Positions 41,911-51,228 are shown, numbered from the stretch's first letter. The stretch: 64,000 bases of DNA from Devosia sp. (GCF_028290625.1 NZ_JAQGJM010000022.1:62001-126000); one strand, 5' to 3'. The notes: generated from the letters alone by a model not told the origin. Made by a program: numbers and translations.

Positions 41911-42171
41911 TTATTGCTTCGTCAGATGCCCGTCGAGCCAATCCGCAACGGTTTGGTTGATGACGCGCCGATAGTTACCTACTCCGGTTATTTCCAGAAC
42001 AATGATCCCGTCATTATCGTCCAAGACGCCAACGTCCAGCAGCACGGCGATGACTTGGCTTGGCAGAAGTGGCGTGTCGATAATCCAGATGGATTGCAGG
42101 GGTTTGCAAAACTCGACGGCGCTGCGCAAGGCATCAAACAAACGGTCGTAACTGACAGTGTACCAAGCCAT
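41911..42171 (-). CDS. Small Cas2/VapD-like (SinR-like) ferredoxin-fold protein, orphan
   Basis: MAWYTVSYDRLFDALRSAVEFCKPLQSIWIIDTPLLPSQVIAVLLDVGVLDDNDGIIVLEITGVGNYRRVINQTVADWLDGHL: pattern bb-YD ... SxWxIDT ... DNDxxxVxExTG ... NxxADWLxxHL. Confidence 0.5.
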   Translation of the reverse strand: MAWYTVSYDRLFDALRSAVEFCKPLQSIWIIDTPLLPSQVIAVLLDVGVLDDNDGIIVLEITGVGNYRRVINQTVADWLDGHLTKQ

Positions 42172-42286
42172 GCCTGACGCTCCAATTGAGAGCGCCAACG
42201 TCTGCCGAGTCTATGGGTTTGGTCAAAGACATAATCCCCACGGCAACCTATGGGAGATCGGGGTTGGGACCGCGCGCGTACAACCG

Positions 42287-42505
42287 CTAGTAGGACCCCG
42301 ATACCTGGCGTCGGCCGGTTTGGGGTGGCTGCTGCAGGCTCTGCAACCGCTTGTCCATCGCTTCGGCTTCGGCGCTGGTGAAGCGCCCCCAGCGGAAGCC
42401 TTCGATAATGGCGTCGATCTCGGCCGTCCGCTGCCTCAGCTCAGCATCGGACTCTCCGGGAAACGGCTTGGTCTGGGTCTTTGACCACTTGTGATAGACG
42501 TTCAT
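42287..42505 (-). CDS. Hypothetical small protein (72 aa)
   Basis: MNVYHKWSKTQTKPFPGESDAELRQRTAEIDAIIEGFRWGRFTSAEAEAMDKRLQSLQQPPQ; divergent from MarR gene. Confidence 0.45.
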   Translation of the reverse strand: MNVYHKWSKTQTKPFPGESDAELRQRTAEIDAIIEGFRWGRFTSAEAEAMDKRLQSLQQPPQTGRRQVSGSY

Positions 42506-42546
42506 CTGCTTAAGCTGCGCCGCTGCTCGATATGCTCTCGCATGCT

Positions 42547-42584
42547 TTGTATCATGACATACAATGAGTGCCAGCATTTTGTAT
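42547..42584. promoter_or_regulatory. Candidate MarR operator
   Basis: TTGTATcatgacATACAA perfect inverted repeat (42547-42564) and a further TTGTAT half-site at 42579-42584, upstream of marR GTG start. Confidence 0.55.
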
Positions 42585-42634
42585 GTTACACTACGGCCCG
42601 GGAACGGGTCAGACGAGACGAGAAGGGACGCGCC

Positions 42635-43153
42635 GTGCCGCAGGACAGAATCGAAAGTGCCGGCGCCGAGGCCATCAGGCTGAAAACGCTGTCCAAGCCG
42701 GGTTATGTGGAGCACGAGGAACTGTTCTACCTGATCGTGGAGCTGTCCCGCCATATCAGCACCCAGTTCGACAAGCTGATGCTGCGGCACCGCCTGACCC
42801 ACTCGCAGTGGTGGGCCTTGATGCACATCTACAAGCAGGAAGGCCTGACCCAGTCGGCCCTGGCCACATTGATGCAGATGGGCCGCGCATCGGCGGGCGC
42901 CCTCCTGGAAAAGCTCGCCGCCGCCGGCTGGATCGAGCGCCGCCCCGATCCCTCCGACAGCCGCGTCCGCCGCGTTTTCCTGACCCTGGCCGCCATTCCG
43001 GTCTTCGAACAGATGCAGGCCGAAGGCGAGACCCAGTTCAAGGTGTTCCTCAAGGGCGTGACCCTGGCCGAAGAACGCCAACTCATCGATGGCCTGCGCC
43101 GCATCCGCACAAATTCAGAACAGCACGACGCCAGCAGCGCCCTGGAAAGCTGA
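42635..43153 (+). CDS. MarR family transcriptional regulator (GTG start)
   Basis: LTHSQWWALMHIYKQEGLTQSALATLMQMGRASAGALLEKLAAAGWIERRPDPSDSRVRRVFLT winged helix. Confidence 0.9.
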   Translation: MPQDRIESAGAEAIRLKTLSKPGYVEHEELFYLIVELSRHISTQFDKLMLRHRLTHSQWWALMHIYKQEGLTQSALATLMQMGRASAGALLEKLAAAGWIERRPDPSDSRVRRVFLTLAAIPVFEQMQAEGETQFKVFLKGVTLAEERQLIDGLRRIRTNSEQHDASSALES

Positions 43154-43159
43154 AACCGC

Positions 43160-43330
43160 GCGACCGCTCTGGGACATGGCGCCGGTCGGCTGGCTGCTCG
43201 ACGAGAGCTGGGCGCCCGGCGTTCTCGTGCCCACGCTCATCCTAATCGACAATGCCACCTACGGCATTGACCGGGGCCATCCGGTGATGCGCTATGTCAC
43301 CCGGCGACCACTGCGGAACGTGAACGGCAA
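43160..43330 (+). pseudogene. Possible C-terminal fragment of a nucleoside hydrolase
   Basis: RPLWDMAPVGWLLDESWAPGVLVPTLILIDNATYGIDRGHPVMRYVT resembles C-termini of IUNH-family proteins; no N-terminal part present. Confidence 0.35.
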
Positions 43331-43468
43331 TCACGATTCACGTCCAGCAGCATGTCGGCTTGTGGGCCAGGGAGGCTTTCATGTGTAATGCCGGAAGCAA
43401 ATGCACGCTCCGTATTATCGATGCGGCGCTGACGCTGCGCCCTCGCTTTGCCACGTCGGTCGCCCGTC

Positions 43469-43906
43469 ATGGATGATACGGCCAAACCCGCAACCGCGAC
43501 GCTTCTCGCGGTGATCGACAGGATCATCCCGGCCGACCAGGACCCCGGCGCGCTGGACCTGGGAACTGACCACTATGTCATGGCCCAATTGTCCAGTCAG
43601 GCAGGATTGGCGGCCTCGGTCTGGGCGGGCCTGGCACAGCTCGATGACCTTGCCGACACCCGTTTTAACGCTGTTTTTGCCAAGCTGACGGCCGAGCAGC
43701 AGGACGCGCTTATAGCCCTGCACCAGCAGGCAGACTGGTTTGCCGCCCTCGCCGAACTGACCGCCGAGGGTTTTTACGCCGACCCGGCCAATAGCGGCAA
43801 TCGCGATGCCCTGTCCTGGCGCATGATCGGCTACCAACATCGCCTGCCCGAGGGTCCGAACGGACCGATGCCTAAGGCCGACATGGAGCCCGGCGATGCG
43901 CCTTGA
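43469..43906 (+). CDS. Gluconate 2-dehydrogenase subunit 3 family protein
   Basis: LLAVIDRIIPADQDPGALDLGTDHYVMAQL ... FYADPANSGNRDALSWRMIGYQ. Confidence 0.8.
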   Translation: MDDTAKPATATLLAVIDRIIPADQDPGALDLGTDHYVMAQLSSQAGLAASVWAGLAQLDDLADTRFNAVFAKLTAEQQDALIALHQQADWFAALAELTAEGFYADPANSGNRDALSWRMIGYQHRLPEGPNGPMPKADMEPGDAP

Positions 43907-45542
43907 TTACGATTGCATCGTCGTGGGCGCCGGCGCGGCCGGCACCATCATCGCCGCACTCGTTGCGGAGGCGGGCAAGCGCGTCCTCCTGATCGAGCGC
44001 GGTCGCGAGATGTCTTATGCCGCCGACGGCCGGCGCGATCATCTGCGCAACCAGCGTCTGTCCCAGCACGGTCACAATGCCGGCCCCGACATCGACGGCA
44101 ATCCGCGCGTGGTGGTCGCTCCCGATGGCACCGAGCGCGTCGTGCGGCCACACGAACCCGGCTACCATAACAATGCTGCGGCGGTGGGCAGCGGCACCGT
44201 GGTCTATGGAGCCCAGGCCTGGCGCTTCTTGCCCGATGATTTTCGCATGGCCAGCCGCTATGGCACTCCCCAGGGATCGTCCCTCACCGACTGGCCAATC
44301 GGCTATGCCGATCTCGCCCCCTTTTATGAGCAGGCCGAACAGCAGGTCGGCGCGGCAGGCGACAGCCACGGCAATCGCCATCAGGGTGCCCGAGGCGCCG
44401 ATTATCCCATGCCGCCCGTGCCGCAACACAAGAGCGCAGCCGCCTTGCAGCAGGGCGCGGCGGCGCTCGGCATGAACAGTTTCACCCCACCCCTGCTCAT
44501 CAATACGATCCCCCGCGCTGGCCGCGGCGCCTGTATCGGCTGCGGCTCCTGCGTGGGCTTCCCATGCCCGAGCAACGCCAAGAACGGCACGCAGAACACC
44601 ATGCTGCCGCGAGCCCTTGCCACCGGCAATTGCCAATTGCTGCCCAATGCCATGGTCACCGCGATCGATACCGATGCCTCGGGCAAGGTGACGGGCGTGA
44701 CCTTGGTCGCGGACGAGGGTGGCGCCCGACAGAGCCGCAGCGTCACGGCCCGCATGGTCGTCGTCAGCGGCGGTGCGATCGAGACCGCTCGCCTGCTCTT
44801 GCTGTCGCGTTCAGCGATGCATCCAGACGGCCTCGGAAACGCGCATGGTCAGGTCGGGCGGCATTTGCAGGGCCATTACTATCCCTCCGTCTATGGCTGG
44901 TTCGACCAGGACGTGCACGACGACGAGGGACCCGGCGTCACCATTGCGACGACCGATTTCAACCACGGCAATGATGGCGTGGTCGGCGGCGGTATGCTGG
45001 CCGACGACTTCATCATGCTGCCGGCCATCTTCTGGAAATCGGCGTTGCCCGCCGACCTGCCGCGTTGGGGCAGGCCAGCCAAGGATTTCATGCGCGATGG
45101 CTACCGCCGCGTATTGTCGATCAAAGGCCCGGTGCACGAAATCCCCAGCCCGGATGCACGTGTGTCGCTCGATGGCCGTGTTACCGATCGCTTCGGCCTG
45201 CCCGTGGTACGACTATCGGGCACCACGCACCCTGAAACCGTGCGCACCGCGAGCTTCATGTTCGAACGCGCGCATGACTGGATGGCGGCATCCGGCGCCA
45301 CGCGGGTCTGGGGCCGCGCCCCCGTGCTGCAACTATCGGCCGGCCAACATCAGGCCGGCACCTGCCGCATGGGCGATGCACCCGAAGGCTCGGTTACGGA
45401 CCAATGGGGCCGGGTCTGGGGGCACGACAACCTGTTCGTCTCCGACGCATCGCTGCACCCAACCAATGGCGGCTTCAACCCCGTACTGACGATCATGGCC
45501 CTGGCCTTCCGCAATGGCGCCCACATGGCTTCAAACCTTTAG
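43896..45542 (+). CDS. GMC family oxidoreductase (gluconate/fructose/glucose dehydrogenase large-subunit type)
   Basis: DCIVVGAGAAGTIIAALVAEAGKRVLLIERG; Cys-rich GACIGCGSCVGFPCPSNAKNG; C-terminal HPTNGGFNPVLTIMALAFRNG. Confidence 0.92.
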   Translation: MRLDYDCIVVGAGAAGTIIAALVAEAGKRVLLIERGREMSYAADGRRDHLRNQRLSQHGHNAGPDIDGNPRVVVAPDGTERVVRPHEPGYHNNAAAVGSGTVVYGAQAWRFLPDDFRMASRYGTPQGSSLTDWPIGYADLAPFYEQAEQQVGAAGDSHGNRHQGARGADYPMPPVPQHKSAAALQQGAAALGMNSFTPPLLINTIPRAGRGACIGCGSCVGFPCPSNAKNGTQNTMLPRALATGNCQLLPNAMVTAIDTDASGKVTGVTLVADEGGARQSRSVTARMVVVSGGAIETARLLLLSRSAMHPDGLGNAHGQVGRHLQGHYYPSVYGWFDQDVHDDEGPGVTIATTDFNHGNDGVVGGGMLADDFIMLPAIFWKSALPADLPRWGRPAKDFMRDGYRRVLSIKGPVHEIPSPDARVSLDGRVTDRFGLPVVRLSGTTHPETVRTASFMFERAHDWMAASGATRVWGRAPVLQLSAGQHQAGTCRMGDAPEGSVTDQWGRVWGHDNLFVSDASLHPTNGGFNPVLTIMALAFRNGAHMASNL

Positions 45543-45555
45543 TGCTTATGGGAGG

Positions 45556-46746
45556 TCATGCCGTGAACTCCGGGACACTTTTGGTTTTCCCGCTCAGGCG
45601 GGCCCCAAGAGCCAGGCTGGTGGGGAATTGGCTGATGAAGCGATGCATCAGGCTCGCACCATGGCTCGAAGTTGCGAGGCGCGAAAGGCCTGCCGCCAGC
45701 CGAATTCTGGTCGCGAACTGGTTGCGCCACGCCCGCGAATAGGCCCTCCCGGCCGCCGCTCGCGCATTGCTGTCCCAGTGGTCGAATTTTCCAAGCTGCG
45801 CCGCCAGGATCCAGCCGGATTGCAACGCCATGGCAATACCCTCCGCGATGATGGGATGGGACTCGCCGGCAACATTGCCGACGCGGAAGATATCATCCGC
45901 ATAGGCCGGGCGAATGCCGGGGCGGATCGGCCCGGCGGCGAGCCAGCCTTCTGCCAGTTCAGCACCACGCAGGGCCTCATCCACGCCGGGGCAGAATTTC
46001 AGGATGTGGATGAACGTGGCTTCCGCCGCGCTGCTGCCGGGGCTCGCCTGGCGGGCCGCGGCCAGCGCATCGCGCCGGATGCAGAAGGAGAGCGACAGGC
46101 GATCACGGTCGGACCAGACCATGCCACCATAGCCGCCCGGAAACGCGATCAGCGGCATCAGGTCGCCTGGCAGCTTCGCCTTGAGGAAATGTGCCTTGAA
46201 CCCCAGGAAGTCACGCGGCCGGTTAATCCTGGCGAAATTGCTCGACAGCTTTCCCGGCTCCCAGGAGCCATGCGCGGCGATCACCACGGGAGCATGCAAT
46301 TGCCGCACGGCGCCCGCCGTTTCGATTGCCACGGTGGCCGCCGCGTGGCCGCGCACGATGTCGACCGCCCGGCAGGGCTGAAACACCGTCACGCCCGCGT
46401 CACTCGCCGCGTCCAGCAACAGGCCGTCCAATACGTCCCGCCCCAGCGCACGCCCAAAGGCTGTGCCCCGCCCCTGCGGCATAGGCGCTTCCACCGGCTC
46501 ACCCGCGGCAAACAGCGCGACGCGCCTGACTTCGGGCCCCGCCTGCCTGCGAAATTCCGCGCCGACACCCAGCCGGTCGAGCAGATCGACATTGGTGGCA
46601 GAGGTGAACTCACCACACACCTTGCGGCGCGGAAACTCGCTGCGCTCCACGATCGCCACCGAGCGTCCCTGCTGCGCCAAACCGATGGCTGCCGCCGTGC
46701 CCGCGGGACCGGCGCCGATGATCACAGCATCGAAATGTGTGTCCAT
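45556..46746 (-). CDS. FAD-dependent oxidoreductase (geranylgeranyl reductase/monooxygenase-like)
   Basis: MDTHFDAVIIGAGPAGTAAAIGLAQQGRSVAIVERSEFPRRKVCGEF; YADDIFRVGNVAGESHPIIAEGIAMAL. Confidence 0.85.
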   Translation of the reverse strand: MDTHFDAVIIGAGPAGTAAAIGLAQQGRSVAIVERSEFPRRKVCGEFTSATNVDLLDRLGVGAEFRRQAGPEVRRVALFAAGEPVEAPMPQGRGTAFGRALGRDVLDGLLLDAASDAGVTVFQPCRAVDIVRGHAAATVAIETAGAVRQLHAPVVIAAHGSWEPGKLSSNFARINRPRDFLGFKAHFLKAKLPGDLMPLIAFPGGYGGMVWSDRDRLSLSFCIRRDALAAARQASPGSSAAEATFIHILKFCPGVDEALRGAELAEGWLAAGPIRPGIRPAYADDIFRVGNVAGESHPIIAEGIAMALQSGWILAAQLGKFDHWDSNARAAAGRAYSRAWRNQFATRIRLAAGLSRLATSSHGASLMHRFISQFPTSLALGARLSGKTKSVPEFTA

Positions 46747-47453
46747 CAGCCTGTGCCGCGGGCCACGAAGGCATGGGTGAATGGCCCGACCCGGCATTCC
46801 TGAAACGTCGTTGCCGCTCCCCCTGGCCAAAGCCGGGACAGCTCGTCGCTGGCAAAACCGGCCCGCACGCTGGCCGCTGCATCATGCAGCGTCACCGCAT
46901 TGGCGCCGATGGCGCGCAACCAGCCGGTACACCACAGGGCCAAGCCGCTCCGGCGCGGCTCGGTGGCCAAAAAGCATGACGTCAGCCTCGGCATGACGGA
47001 CAGTAACTTCTCCAGCTCCAGGTCCTCGAAATGGTGCAGGAACAGATTGGCCGACACGGCATCGAAGACCTCGATTTCCGGCCTGTCGATCCAGTCGAAC
47101 ACATCGGCGACCACCGATTGCACCCGCCAGCCGAGAGCTGCGAATGCGGCTCGCACCTTGGGTGTCAGCAAATCGGCCTGGTCCAGCATTATCAGTTCGA
47201 CATCGGGCCATTGTGGCGCCAGGCGACGGGCCACCGAGAGCATAAAGCGACCATCCCCCGCGCCAATCTCCAACAGGCGCAACGGCTTGCGCTCAAGATT
47301 GGCGCGCAGCAGGCGCGCCATGATGACGCTCTGGAACATTACCGCATTGACGCGTACCAGATCGCGCCGCGACGCCATGGCGCGCGGGTCGCTGACGGCC
47401 ATTGTGTCGAGCAGCTCCGGCTTGATCAGCCGGTAAGACAGCGAGGTGCGCAC
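46746..47453 (-). CDS. Class I SAM-dependent methyltransferase (GTG start)
   Basis: LRLLEIGAGDGRFMLSVARRLAPQWPDVELIMLDQADLL; 1-nt overlaps with both neighbours. Confidence 0.85.
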   Translation of the reverse strand: MRTSLSYRLIKPELLDTMAVSDPRAMASRRDLVRVNAVMFQSVIMARLLRANLERKPLRLLEIGAGDGRFMLSVARRLAPQWPDVELIMLDQADLLTPKVRAAFAALGWRVQSVVADVFDWIDRPEIEVFDAVSANLFLHHFEDLELEKLLSVMPRLTSCFLATEPRRSGLALWCTGWLRAIGANAVTLHDAAASVRAGFASDELSRLWPGGAATTFQECRVGPFTHAFVARGTG

Positions 47454-48538
47454 TAGTGAGGCGTCCCAACCGCCTGGAACATCATGGTCTCAGCGGTCAG
47501 GCCGGGTCCGAATGCCATGGCGCAGCCAACGTCTCCCACAGTGGGATCGGCCAGCATGCGCTCCAGCACGAACATCACCGTTGCCGAGGACATGTTGCCG
47601 TTCTCGCGCAGCACGGCCCGCGATGGCATCAGCGCTTCGGGCGACAGGCCAAGCGCCCGCTCGACCGCGTCGAGGACCGATTTGCCGCCCGGATGCACCG
47701 CCCACAGATCGACATCGGCCACACTCTTATTGCCCAGGATCGTCCCGATGCCCGCGCTCAGCGTGTCATGAATGGCCGTCGGCACCTGACCCGACAGCAC
47801 CATGTCGAAGCCATCGTCCCGTACGCTCCAGGTCATCAGTTCGCGGCTATCGGCTGCCACGATGGCGCGAAAGCTGTCCAGGCAGAATCCCACCGGCTCG
47901 GCGCTGACGATCGATGCCGCACAGCCATCGCCCCACAGACAGAACGACAGCAGCTTTTCAAGATCCGTGGTTTCCTTGAGATGCAGCGTGCACAGCTCGA
48001 TATTGACGATCAGCACCCGCGCCTCGGGCTCGGAGCGGATTATGTGGCGCGCCTGCTTGAGCGCGTTGATGGCCGCATAGCACCCCATGAAGCCGATGAT
48101 GGTCCGTTCGATCGAACTCGACAGGCCACATAGCGCAATGACTTCGAGATCAATGCCGGGGGCTGAAAACCCGGTGCAGGTCGTGACGATCAGGTGCGTG
48201 ATGGCGCTACGATCCTCGCCATCGAGAACCTTTTCGACCGCCTGGCGCGCCAGTTCGGGAGCGGCTCCGGCAAACATGTCCATGCGCTTGGCCGTGCCGG
48301 GAAAGCCGCCGCGGGCGAAAACCCCGGCAAGATCGGTGCTGGCACCCTCCGGGTCGCTCGCCGGCTCGAAGCATGAGAACCGGTGCTCGATGCCGCCCTT
48401 GTCGGCCATGCGGTTGAAAATCGCCCGGCGACGCGGATCGCCGCTCAGCTGCGAGCTGGCAAAACCGATGAAGAACTGGTGGACATCGTTGGACGGCACC
48501 GCGGTCGCAATACGATTGAGATAGGCTTGAGCGGGCAT
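47453..48538 (-). CDS. Type III polyketide synthase
   Basis: Catalytic Cys IIGFMGCYAAINALKQA, His WAVHPGGKSVLDAVERALGL, Asn RENGNMSSATVMFVLERML. Confidence 0.93.
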   Translation of the reverse strand: MPAQAYLNRIATAVPSNDVHQFFIGFASSQLSGDPRRRAIFNRMADKGGIEHRFSCFEPASDPEGASTDLAGVFARGGFPGTAKRMDMFAGAAPELARQAVEKVLDGEDRSAITHLIVTTCTGFSAPGIDLEVIALCGLSSSIERTIIGFMGCYAAINALKQARHIIRSEPEARVLIVNIELCTLHLKETTDLEKLLSFCLWGDGCAASIVSAEPVGFCLDSFRAIVAADSRELMTWSVRDDGFDMVLSGQVPTAIHDTLSAGIGTILGNKSVADVDLWAVHPGGKSVLDAVERALGLSPEALMPSRAVLRENGNMSSATVMFVLERMLADPTVGDVGCAMAFGPGLTAETMMFQAVGTPH

Positions 48539-48902
48539 GAGCAGTCCTCGATAAGGCCAAAATCGGCCGGTGGTCGCCATGACGCTGCGATGTGGCCGCG
48601 CTGCGGTGGCATCGCGGGATAGGGAGGACGGCTCAGCGGGCGGGCAAGGCATGCGCCGCAGCGTCGTCTCCCTATGATCTGGTGAAACACCTTCGCCAGT
48701 ATATGCACCGCGATCAACACGATGATACTGGTTTGCCGAGCTTGTGAATGTGGCCGAACACCGGAGACATGATCCGGCCCAATACACCTAAGGGGCGGCA
48801 TCAAATGGTCCCAAGCCAACGAGCGCTGTTGGCGCCGCCCGATGTCATCTGGAAGTTATCCAGCTCCTCTAATCACAGGCCGCACCCCGAAGGAAAATTG
48901 AC

Positions 48903-50126
48903 ATGACCGCGGACGCCGAAGCCTCCACACAGGGATCACTTCGCGAGATATTCTGCGTGTTTCTTCGACTGGGCCTCACCTCTTTTGGAGGACCGATCGC
49001 ACATCTGGGTTATTTCCGCGACGAGCTGGTGGTGCGTCGCCGGTGGATCGACGAGGCCGGATATGCCGACCTCATTGCCTTGAGCCAGTTCTTGCCGGGA
49101 CCAGCGTCGAGCAAGGTCGGGTTCACATTGGGGCTGCTGCGGGGCAATGGCCTTCTGGGCGGATTGGCCGCCTGGCTTGGCTTCACCATGCCGTCGGCCC
49201 TGATCCTGTTTGCCTTCGCGCTTGGCGCCGCGGCCTTTACGGGTCCCCTCAGCGAGGGACTGATCCACGGCCTCAAACTGGTTGCCGTCGCCGTCGTCGC
49301 GCAGGCCATCTGGGGCATGGCCAAGAACCTGACGCCCGATCGCGAACGGATCGGCATCGCCCTTGGGGCAGTCATCATCACCGTTCTGGCCAGCGGATCA
49401 TTCGGTCAGGTCGCCGCAATAGTGCTGGGCGCATTGGCCGGCCTGTTGCTGTGCCGCTCGGCCGTGGTGCCGGTTACCAAGCATCTGAATTATCCCGTCA
49501 CCCGCCGGGCCGGCGCGATTGCGCTTGTCCTGTTCGCCGCGCTGCTCATTGTCACGCCGGTTTTGGCGCACCTCACGGGCATCCGGGCGATCGCGGTATT
49601 CGATGCCTTTTATCGCTCCGGCGCCCTGGTCTTCGGCGGCGGCCATGTGCTTCTGCCTTTGTTGCAAGCCGAAGTGGTCGCACCGGGTTGGGTGACCAAC
49701 GAAAGTTTCCTTGCCGGTTACGGCATGACGCAGGCCATGCCCGGGCCGCTCTTCACCTTTGCCGCCTATCTGGGCGCGCTAATGGGGCCGGGCTTGAACA
49801 CAATTCTCGGCGCCTCGATTGCCCTGGTCGCCGTGTTCCTGCCCGGCGGCTTGCTGGCCTATGGCATTCTGCCCTTCTGGGACATGGTCCGGGCTCGCCC
49901 GCTCGCGCAAGCCGCCATGCGCGGCGCCAATGCGGGTGTCGTGGGCATCCTGGGCGCGGCCTTCTACAATCCAGTCTGGACGAGTGCGGTCCTGCTGCCC
50001 CTGGACTTCGCCCTCGCGCTGATCGGCTTCGTCCTGCTGACAACCTGGCGACTGCCGCCCTGGATGGTCGTGGTGTTTTTAGCCGCGGCCGGCGTGGTAT
50101 CCAGCCTGATCCAGTCCGGCGTCTAG
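48903..50126 (+). CDS. chrA: Chromate efflux transporter ChrA
   Basis: Duplicated CHR domain: FLRLGLTSFGGPIAHLGYFRDELVVRRRWIDEAGYADLIALSQFLPGPASSKVGFTLG and GALVFGGGHVLLPLLQAEVVAPGWVTNESFLAGYGMTQAMPGPLFTFAAYLG. Confidence 0.93.
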   Translation: MTADAEASTQGSLREIFCVFLRLGLTSFGGPIAHLGYFRDELVVRRRWIDEAGYADLIALSQFLPGPASSKVGFTLGLLRGNGLLGGLAAWLGFTMPSALILFAFALGAAAFTGPLSEGLIHGLKLVAVAVVAQAIWGMAKNLTPDRERIGIALGAVIITVLASGSFGQVAAIVLGALAGLLLCRSAVVPVTKHLNYPVTRRAGAIALVLFAALLIVTPVLAHLTGIRAIAVFDAFYRSGALVFGGGHVLLPLLQAEVVAPGWVTNESFLAGYGMTQAMPGPLFTFAAYLGALMGPGLNTILGASIALVAVFLPGGLLAYGILPFWDMVRARPLAQAAMRGANAGVVGILGAAFYNPVWTSAVLLPLDFALALIGFVLLTTWRLPPWMVVVFLAAAGVVSSLIQSGV

Positions 50127-50140
50127 GCGGGTTCGGCGTT

Positions 50141-50542
50141 TCAGGCGACGATCACCTCGCCATCCTCCTTGGTGAAGGGGCCGATATCGGGATTGGGCAG
50201 GATCTCCAACACAACCTCGGACGGACGGCACAGCCGCACGCCCTTTGGCGTCACCACAATAGGCCGATTAAGGAGGATCGGATGCCCCTCGATCGCGTCG
50301 AGCAGCGCCTCGTCATCGAGAGCCGGATCGTCGAGACCAAGCGACGCAAACGGCGTGTCCTTCTGCCGGAGCGCCTGCCTTACGGTCAGCCCGGCCGCCG
50401 CAACCAGCTCCCTGATCTTGTCACGCGAGGGCGGGGTTTCGAGGTAGAGAATGACCTCGGGCTCCTCGCCGGATTGGCGGATCATCGCCAGCGTATTGCG
50501 CGACGTCCCGCAGTCGGGATTGTGGTAGATCGTGATCGTCAT
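50141..50542 (-). CDS. arsC: Arsenate reductase (glutaredoxin-dependent)
   Basis: MTITIYHNPDCGTSRNTLAMIRQSGEEPEVILYLETPP; ILLNRPIVVTPKGVRLCRP. Confidence 0.95.
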   Translation of the reverse strand: MTITIYHNPDCGTSRNTLAMIRQSGEEPEVILYLETPPSRDKIRELVAAAGLTVRQALRQKDTPFASLGLDDPALDDEALLDAIEGHPILLNRPIVVTPKGVRLCRPSEVVLEILPNPDIGPFTKEDGEVIVA

Positions 50543-51228
50543 GGTGCAGCTTTCGGTTCGAGAGTTTCCGGTATCGGCGCGCGCAGCAGCCAGCTCATGA
50601 GAGCCAGCGCCGCCAATGCTCCGGCGAGTTGGGCGGCAATGAAGCCGGGCAGATCCAATGGGCGAATTCCCGAGAATGTGTCGGTCAAAGACCGCGCGAT
50701 CGCCACGGCCGGATTGGCGAACGAGGTCGACGCCGTGAACCAGTAGGCGGCGGTAATGTAGAGCCCGACCAGCCAGGGCACGGCGGTCCGCCGAAAGTGC
50801 AAGCCAGCCAGAATGACGGCCACGAGGCCAAAGGCGGCGACGCCTTCGGACAACCACTGTGCCCCGCCGGTCCGGACCCTGGTCGAGGCCTGCAATAGCG
50901 GCAGCGCAAACATCGCATGGGCGAGGACAGTGCCCACAATGCCGCCAAGCACCTGCGCGGCCAAATAGCCGAGGGCATCTCGCGGTCGCAACTCCCGTCG
51001 GAGCGCCATGACCATGGAGACGGCGGGATTGAAATGCGCACCGGAAATCGGCCCCAATATGGTGATCAGCACCACCAGGATGGCGCCTGTCGCCAGCGTA
51101 TTGGCCAGCAGCATCACGGCGACATCCGTCGTCAGCGATTGGGCCATGATGCCCGAGCCGACAACGGTCGCGACCAGGAGCCCCGTCCCCAGGGCTTCGG
51201 CGGTCAGACGCCTGGCCAGATCAGCCAT
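50539..51228 (-). CDS. aqpS: MIP/aquaglyceroporin family channel in ars operon (AqpS-like)
   Basis: Two NPA motifs (GAHFNPAVSM, TSFANPAVAIAR); located between arsR and arsC. Confidence 0.85.
   Translation of the reverse strand: MADLARRLTAEALGTGLLVATVVGSGIMAQSLTTDVAVMLLANTLATGAILVVLITILGPISGAHFNPAVSMVMALRRELRPRDALGYLAAQVLGGIVGTVLAHAMFALPLLQASTRVRTGGAQWLSEGVAAFGLVAVILAGLHFRRTAVPWLVGLYITAAYWFTASTSFANPAVAIARSLTDTFSGIRPLDLPGFIAAQLAGALAALALMSWLLRAPIPETLEPKAAP

Noticed and set aside
42287-43081. 264-aa minus-strand ORF
   Set aside because: Mostly antisense to the MarR gene; only the terminal 72 aa downstream of the operator is plausible.
45514-46803. 429-aa plus-strand ORF
   Set aside because: Antisense to the FAD-dependent oxidoreductase with a clear GAGPAG dinucleotide-binding motif.
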